Positions 57,151 through 64,000 of a stretch of DNA of 64,000 bases are shown piece by piece (position 1 is the stretch's first letter; each line of letters opens with the position of its first letter). Made by a program: the position numbers and the translations under genes. The stretch is from Opisthocomus hoazin (Eukaryota > Chordata > Aves > Opisthocomiformes > Opisthocomidae), in the NCBI RefSeq assembly GCF_030867145.1, contig NC_134433.1, positions 11,731,216 to 11,795,215 of the forward strand, in the 5' to 3' direction. The notes below the pieces were generated by a model. It did no database searches and was not told where the DNA came from. It worked only from the letters and a program-made list of their open reading frames with translations.

Positions 57151-60100
57151 ATGGTGCTCACCGTGCTCCTCTCGCTCTATGACCTGGGCCGGTTCCTGGC
57201 CATGGCGGGTGCGGAGAGGCTGACTGTGCCCGAGTGCGTGAGCCGGGCGGGCAGCTGGGCCGGCGGCGGCTCCGGGGAGCACCGGGAGGTTTCCCCCGGG
57301 GTCAACACCGACGTGCGGGCAGCCCTGGACCGGATCCTGCCCGCCCTGCACCGGGCCATCGCCTGCACCAAGCAGGCGGGCAGCCCCACCGAGGTGAGGA
57401 AGGCCATCGCTGAGGTCTTCCAGCTGGTGGAGGAAGCCTGGGGGATGCCCACGCTGGGGAGGGACGTGGCCAAAGTGCTGTGCGATGTGATCCGCCTGGA
57501 AGGGGGCCTGGACCTGCTGCTCAACCTGCTCTACACGGCGGAGCTGGAGACCAAGTGCCAGGCAGGAAAACTCCTGGAGCAGATCCTGGTGGCAGAAAAC
57601 AGGTGAGTCTGCAAAAAGCCCCCTCGCCAGGCACAGCCCTCCCCACTGCACCTCGCCTGCTACCCCAGCACAGCAGGGATTTCCTCCATCCACCCCACCC
57701 ACACCCCCCAAATTTCCCTGCTCTGGGTGCTCCCGGTGCATCGAACATCCTCGGCTCCACACCGCATCCCCCCACACCCGGCACTCGCACACGGGGGTCC
57801 CTGACTTGCCAGTCACACCCACGCAATGGCCTGAAATGTCCCCGCCACGGCTGGAGGGAGGAGGACCAGCCCCAGCTCAGGGATGCTGGTAAGGATCGGG
57901 GCGTCCTCATGAGCCACCCTCAGCCTGGGGCCACCTAGAGAAGAACACTTCGTGGCTGAGCTGGGTCAGTTTGGCTGGCCCGAGCATCTGGCCCCAAGGA
58001 TGAGACAGGACTCCCCCTTAGCCATAGCCAGAGCAGGACGAGGAGGGCAAAGCTGGTTCCCAGAAACTTGCTGCTGCTGGCCAGGGCTGGAGTGAGGCCG
58101 TAAGGAGGAGGCTGGCCTGTCGGTGGTCTTCGGAGCCCCCCAGCCCGTGGGGTTCAGAGGCTGGAGATGTGTGCGCCGTACCCAGGATGGGTGGGAGGTA
58201 TTTGCCTGGCTCTGCGACACCGTTGGCACAGGGGGGGTGGGAGCCTCTGTGTGTGTGTGTATACGAGCACGTGTATGAGGGTGCACGTGCGCACACGGCA
58301 CCCAACACACCTAAATGCACAGCAGCGCTGATGCAGCACCCGCACGCAGCTCACCCTTCCCACACCATGGACGCGCTCCCGCAAGCACCCCGACAGATGA
58401 ACTCCCCGCTCTGCCCCGGGTCTGGTTCAGCACATCCCAGCAGCACTGCCTGCGGCGTGCTGGTCCCAGACAGGAGCCACGTACCTGCCGCGAGCTGGGT
58501 GAGGACCAGACCTTTCTCTGCTGGGACCCCGCAGGCAAGCACATGGCTCTCCCAGCTCTGCTCTCCCTCGGTGCACCCAAGCCCAGCAGCCCCAGCCAGG
58601 GCTTTCGGCGCGTGTGGAGGAGGCCTGGCCAAAGTCTACGGTCTTGCTCCAGCTTTACGGGCGATGTGTCTTGCTGTAAGGTTGCGGACTCGCAGCCTGG
58701 GCCTTGCTGCATGCACTGGCAGGCAAAAAGAAGCAACAGCTAAATCAGGAAAGTGCATTAGAGTGGAATTAATCCCAGGAAACATCGCTGGCATGGTCTG
58801 AATTCAGCACTTATCTTCCCGGTCAGAGAAAGCAGCTGCTGGAGTTGCCATCTCTGCTCCAGGAGCAGTTCATGGGCCAGGGCTCCAGAGCAGCTGTGGG
58901 CCCCCAGCCCCTTCTCCCCATAGCCTGACCCACCATCAACCTCCGAGCGATGGCAGGGAGGTGTAGGGTCCTTCCCTGGGTCCAAGACTCTGGCTTAGAG
59001 ACCTCTCCCAGCATCCCTGCACAGCAGCATCGGTGTTTAGCTGGGAGCTGGACCAGTCCTGGCTCCATTCCATGGCTGCGGGGAGTCGGGGACCTGGCAG
59101 GGCTGTGATTGTCATCCAGCTCTGTGGCCAAGTGCAGGCTTGGAGCCAGCTCTAGGCTGAGGGCTTTTTTTTTCCAGAGCTCTCCACAGTGTTTGCTGCC
59201 AAACCCACCCCAAGGTCAGCGTGAGCCATGCAGGCCACAGGCTTCCCAGAAATGCTCCTCCCGCCTGCCAGCACAGAGGCCAGCGTGCCTTTCCCCACCA
59301 TTGCTGGGGGCCAAACCCACCTCCACCCTCATGAGCAGCACGGGACGGGGCATCCATGCCAGGGCTTGCGCCTTATGAGCAGAGCAGCTCTGTCATGGCA
59401 CCAAGCGGGTCATTTCTAAGGCCAGAGATGGAGCCACCCCAGTACCCCAGGCAAACTCGTGGGAGGGCAGCCAAGAGCCCGTCATTTCCCCCTTCCTCAC
59501 TCTGTGCTTTTAGCACACAGCCCCATTTGGGTGTTGTTTTAAGACCGTCCTCACAGCACGGGGCTCTCAAGGCCAGCCACAGCAGAGCAGCAGCTGGTGG
59601 CCCTCGGCCGCCTGCCCCCAGGCTCTTGTTGTCCTCTTCTAGGAAAGCGCAGGACTGCAGCAATAAACAGCTTTCCTCCAAGCTGCCTCCATGCTGCCAG
59701 CTCAGGACGGGCAGATCCCCGTCTCCCACATGCCCCTGTGGCCAGTTCTGCATGGCTGCTCAGCCAGGTGTAGAACCCCTGTCCTGGCCTTGGCACCGAC
59801 CAGGAGACCCACCAGAGGACAGCACTGGTTAGGGACAAACGAGTTTTCACCCCCAAACACAAAGCAGCTCACACACACCCAGCAAAGCTGACTAAGCAGA
59901 TCTATTTTTAACCTGGCATTAGCCTACCTTGCGCTCTGAATTGCTATGTACATCTTACCTCGGGCATGAGAGCCTCTGGTGCGGTGGTCCTGGGCTGCAC
60001 ACCCCATGGCCTGTCCCATCACAAGCTCTTCCAGACGGGTTCTTCCAACACCAGCCTGTTGCATCTCACTGCATCGCAGCCTGGCAGGCTTGCCCCATAG

Positions 60101-63100
60101 GAAAGAATCAGGCTGTCAGGGGGCAAACGCCACCGAAGCGCAGGGGAGTTCTCACACCAGTTGCTGTTCTCACTCCCTGCACGGCTGTCTGCCCCTCACC
60201 TGCCTGTGCCTCTCCTTCCTGCAGGGATCGGATCGCTCGGATCGGTCTGGGAGTGATTCTAAACTTAGCCAAGGAGCGAGATGTTCCCCAGCTGGCGCAG
60301 AGCGTCGCTGGTATCCTGGAACACATGTTCAAACACACCGAGGAGACCTGTTTCCAGCTCATCTCTGATGGAGGCCTGGATGCTATCCTCTACTGGTGCC
60401 GCTGGACGGACCCCATCGTGCTGCGGCACTGTGCCATGGCCTTGGCCAACTGTGCCATGTACGGAGGGCAGGCCAACCAGCGCCTGATGATCGAGAAGAG
60501 GACAGCGGAGTGGCTTTTCCCACTGGTGTTCTCAAGAGATGATGAACTAATCCGCCTGCATGCATGCCTGGCCATCACGGTGCTGGCCACCAACAAAGAA
60601 ATCGAGAAGGAGGTGGAGCGCTCAGGGACGCTGGCTCTGGTGGAGCCGTTCATCGCCTCACTGGATCCAGAGCAGTTCGCCTGCGAGATGTTGGGCAGCA
60701 GCGACAATAGCCAGGGGAGGACGGCGGACGACCTGCAGCGGCTGGTGCCCTTGCTGGATAGCTCACGGCTGGAAGCACAGTGCATCGCTGCCTTCTACCT
60801 CTGCACGGAGGCTGCCATCAAAACCAGGCAGAAGAAAACAAAGGTAAAGGGCAGGTTGGCCTGAAGGAAGGAGGTGCAAAAGGGAAGGGTTGCCACAACT
60901 GCATCTTGGTGTCCTTTGCTCTCCTATGAGCTTACCGAGCACCCCGGTCCTCAGATGGCTTGGCACAGGTTGTGGGGAGGAGGAAGGAAAGCAAAGTGAT
61001 GTCTCCTCTCTTTGTGTCCCCAGATTTTCAGCGAGATTGGGGCTACGCAGAGCCTGAAGAGGATAGTGTGCTACTCCACCAGCAGCACAACCTCCTCCCT
61101 GGCCAAGAAGGTGCTGCGCACAATAGGGGAGGAGGTTCCTCGGCGCATCCTGCCCACCATTCCCAACTGGAAGCCCTGCGAGGTGCAGACATGGCTGCAG
61201 CAGATCGGATTCAACAAATACTGCCAGAGCTTCCTGGTAGGGCTGTGTGCTGGGAGAGGGACATCTGGATGGGCCCTCGTGCCCCATCTTGCAGCAGAGG
61301 TGTACGCATCTCACCCAACAGCTTTTTCTGGGACCTTTTCAGCCTGGATTTCTCTTGGCAGGACCACCAGGTGGATGGGGACATTCTCCTGAGGCTGACA
61401 GAGGAGGAGCTGCAGGAGGATTTGGGCATGGACTCCAGCATCACTCGGAAAAGGTAGGACCACCACCAGGGCACGGTGGCCTCTCTTGTGGTCATCACCA
61501 CAGGAGAGGAGCCAGGGAAAAGTTCTGTGCCTTTCCCTTCTTGCAAAGACAAGAACATAGATCCTCAAAATGCAAAACCTGGGCTTCCAGGGCTTTTCCA
61601 GTGCCATGTGCAGTCCCAGAGGGATTCCTGCAGTGGGGCCAATGCACGGCAGAGGTGTGGGATGGCAAGAGACCACCTGTGGCAGAGGGGAGGTGGGATC
61701 CTGCAAGCTACCCAGAAAGATGGGAACTTACCTGAGCTTCTCCTCCCTCCGCTGAGCTCTTCATACCTCTGTCTCCTGAGAACCAACGCTCCCACAGTCA
61801 CGCAGTTGTTCATCTCTATTTCTTCAGCTCATTCTTCACCACAGCATGCAGCTGCACTCTCTCCTGTGCAGATAAAAGATGTGATACCAAATGTCTCTAG
61901 GTCCTGCCTGGTCCAGAAGCCTCCCCTCCCCACTCCAGGCTTTCATTTGTTTCTCTGTCAGGTTTTTACGGGAGCTGACAGAGCTGAAGACCTTTGCGAA
62001 CTATTCCACCTGCGACCACAGCAACCTGGCCGACTGGCTGGGCGGCATCGACCCCAAGTTTCGTCAGTACACGTACAACCTGCTGACGTGTGGCATCAAC
62101 CGCAACTTCTTGCATCGGGTGACGGAGCAGCAGCTGCAGGAGGACTGCCACATCAACACGGGCTTCCACCGCGTCCGCATCCTCACCGCTGCGAGGGGTG
62201 CGGGTCCCGCTGCTGCTCACTGCGCCCAAGCAGGCGGGTGGGGGCAAGTACCGAGGGTTGTTTGGGATGAGTTGTTGGGTACTTTTAACTTTTGGTTGCT
62301 GTTTGCTCTGCCTAGAAATGCTTCACTCCCCTATAATGCTGCAAACTGCATCCGATGGGACTGATGTGTTTATCAGCTACCGGAGGAGCACCGGGTCGCA
62401 GCTGGCCAGGTGAGTCCTGCTGGCAATGAGGCGGTGTGGGGATGAAGCCCAGAGTGAAGGCTGGTGATCAGTCGTGGGCAGAGTGTGGAGCCGGGGATTG
62501 CTGCAGGCTGCCAAAAGCCGCAGTGCAAATGTGTACAGCATGTGCCATAAGCTGCGCGGTGGACAGGCAGTTCCCAGTCCTGTCACTGCCACCCTGTCCC
62601 TCTGATGCTGCCTTACCCTTTTTCACACTGTGCTCGTGTGGCTGTAGGGGATCTCAGCAGGGAGTTAATGTCCATCTCCCTGTGATTTCTGCGTGGGCCC
62701 AGACACCTGTACACAGGCTGGCTGGCAGCTGGCGTCTTGAGGACCATGCTGTTCTCTGTGGGAGCCTGTTCACTGCTCCTCTGTCTCACCATGTCTTAGC
62801 CAATGTGGTGGGAGAGCACGGGAAGCCCAGGCACTGGCAGTAGCTCTGCTCACAGTGCTGTCTCCTCTCACCACCAGCCTGCTGAAGGTCCACCTGCAGC
62901 TGCACGGCTTCAGTGTGTTCATCGATGTGGAGAAGCTGGAGGCAGGGAAGTTTGAAGACAAGCTGGTCCAGAGCGTCTTGAGTGCTCGCAATTTTGTGCT
63001 GGTCCTCTCCCCAAACGCACTGGATAAATGCATGGGAGACCCCGAGTGCAAGGACTGGGTGCACAAGGTAGGAAATGCCATCAGGCGGGAGCTTGGTGGA

Positions 63101-63974
63101 TGCTGGAGCAGGAAGGGGCTGGCGACGAGCTGCCACGGGCCATAGCCTGAGCACCTACATGTTCCTGCAGGAGATTGTGACAGCCCTGAACTCTGGAAAG
63201 AACATTGTACCTGTTACAGATCATTTTGAGTGGCCGGACCCAGAAACACTTCCCAAGGACATGAGGGCTGTTCTGAAATTTAATGGTATCAAGTAAGTAA
63301 AAGGAACCTGTGCTATGGGTTTCCTTGCTAGCTGGAGAGAACAGCTTGCATGAGCAGCAGCAAAGAGCACAAGGACACTGGGACAAACACACGAGGGAGG
63401 CAGAACAGGCCAAAGGGGAGGTGACTCACTTCAGGGACTCCAGAGCATGAAGGGAGCAAAGGTCCCCACCATAATCCCTTGGCTGTTGTTGCGCTTGGGG
63501 CTCCTCTGGATACCAGCGCTCCCCACCCCGTTGCTGCTGGGAGGATGCCCATCCCCATGGCCCCAGTCCTCCAGGCAGGAGTGATGCTGCTGACAGAGTT
63601 CGCCTGGATTCCTCTCACCTCCTGCTGCCCCTTCGTGCAGCAGCACCCTGGGCTGGCATCCCAACCTGCTTGTGGCCCTCCAGCCTGGCAGGGCACAGAG
63701 GAGGAGGCTTTCCTGCAGCAGACAGCGTTTCTCTGTTTTCCAGGGGGAAAAGGGGAGCTCCCAAAGAGCCGGGGTGGAGGAAGGAGCTATCTTATGGCAT
63801 CTCGCACAACAGAAAGATTAACTGAAATTTTCCCCTCGAACCAGGTGGTCCCACGAGTACCAGGAGGCCACAATCGACAAAATAATTCGCTTTCTCCAGG
63901 GCCGTTCCTCCCGGGACTCCTCGGCTGGGTCGGAGAATGGGCTGGACTGCTTGCCCTCCCTGGGGCAGACCTAG
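57151..63974 (+). CDS. SARM1: SARM1 NAD+ hydrolase
   Basis: SARM1 cleaves NAD+ and drives axon degeneration; its ARM domain senses NAD+/NMN and holds the TIR enzyme in check. Nine exons fit in phase and give 715 residues (human 724): 57151-57602, 60225-60843, 61024-61236, 61362-61453, 61962-62197, 62316-62409, 62878-63067, 63171-63292 and 63845-63974. [18 protein letters not shown] matches the human start and mitochondrial-type leader; an ATG two codons upstream is in frame. ARM repeats cover exons 1-3 ([40 protein letters not shown]). Two SAM domains follow ([19 protein letters not shown] and [20 protein letters not shown]). The TIR domain contains [17 protein letters not shown] and [20 protein letters not shown]. 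The catalytic Glu (human E642) is E633 in KDWVHKEIVTAL, the first residue of exon 8. The gene is complete; its stop codon is 26 bp from the window end. Confidence 0.97.
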
Positions 63975-64000
63975 AACCAGAACAGCTGCCTCACCCCCTC

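Noticed and set aside
1-64000. Endogenous retrovirus or other virus-derived element
   Set aside because: No gag/pol/env-like frames, paired LTRs or capsid-like genes were seen; the only reverse-transcriptase remnant is the CR1 LINE near 3,100.

Overview
The window reads as a gene-dense, GC-rich vertebrate chromosome segment, most likely from a bird. Three things support this: short introns and long C/G runs typical of an avian microchromosome, CR1 LINE 3' ends (one of the bird type ending in an ATTCTRTG-like motif), and a gene order matching what I recall of chicken chromosome 19. A crocodilian or turtle is not strictly excluded. I recognise eight protein-coding genes, seven of them complete, and two intronic C/D-box snoRNAs. 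No retrovirus, CRISPR array, tRNA or rRNA was seen.

Left half. Positions 1-12,383 are the open end of a large SMG6 intron holding two noteworthy items: a CR1 fragment and an intronic CpG island with a degenerate minisatellite. SMG6 exons 1-8 (minus strand, 12,384-22,606) encode the first 890 residues of the nonsense-mediated-decay endonuclease; its PIN domain lies outside the window. SMG6 shares a 132-bp divergent promoter with SRR (serine racemase, plus strand). SRR converges on TSR1 (40S ribosome assembly factor, minus strand, 15 exons). Two TSR1 introns each carry a copy of a C/D snoRNA with a 12-nt match to 28S rRNA (SNORD91 type), so TSR1 appears to supply both an assembly factor and an rRNA-modification guide.

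Right half. POLDIP2 (minus, 11 exons, long 3' UTR) ends about 200 bp upstream of the TSR1 start and shares a 142-bp divergent promoter with TMEM199 (plus, V-ATPase assembly factor). TMEM199 converges on the small homeobox gene SEBOX (minus). A KIF12-type kinesin gene (plus) follows, head to head with SEBOX and tail to tail with VTN (vitronectin, minus); the stop codons of the kinesin and VTN lie 40 bp apart. The window ends with SARM1 (plus, 9 exons), the NAD+-cleaving axon-degeneration enzyme, whose stop codon is 26 bp from the window edge.

Relative to human, the window joins two blocks that are apart on chromosome 17: SMG6-SRR-TSR1 (17p13.3) and POLDIP2-TMEM199-SEBOX-VTN-SARM1 (17q11.2). 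The kinesin between SEBOX and VTN has no counterpart at that place in human. Exon boundaries were set by hand from splice consensus, reading phase and remembered human orthologues; they may be off by a base or two in places.
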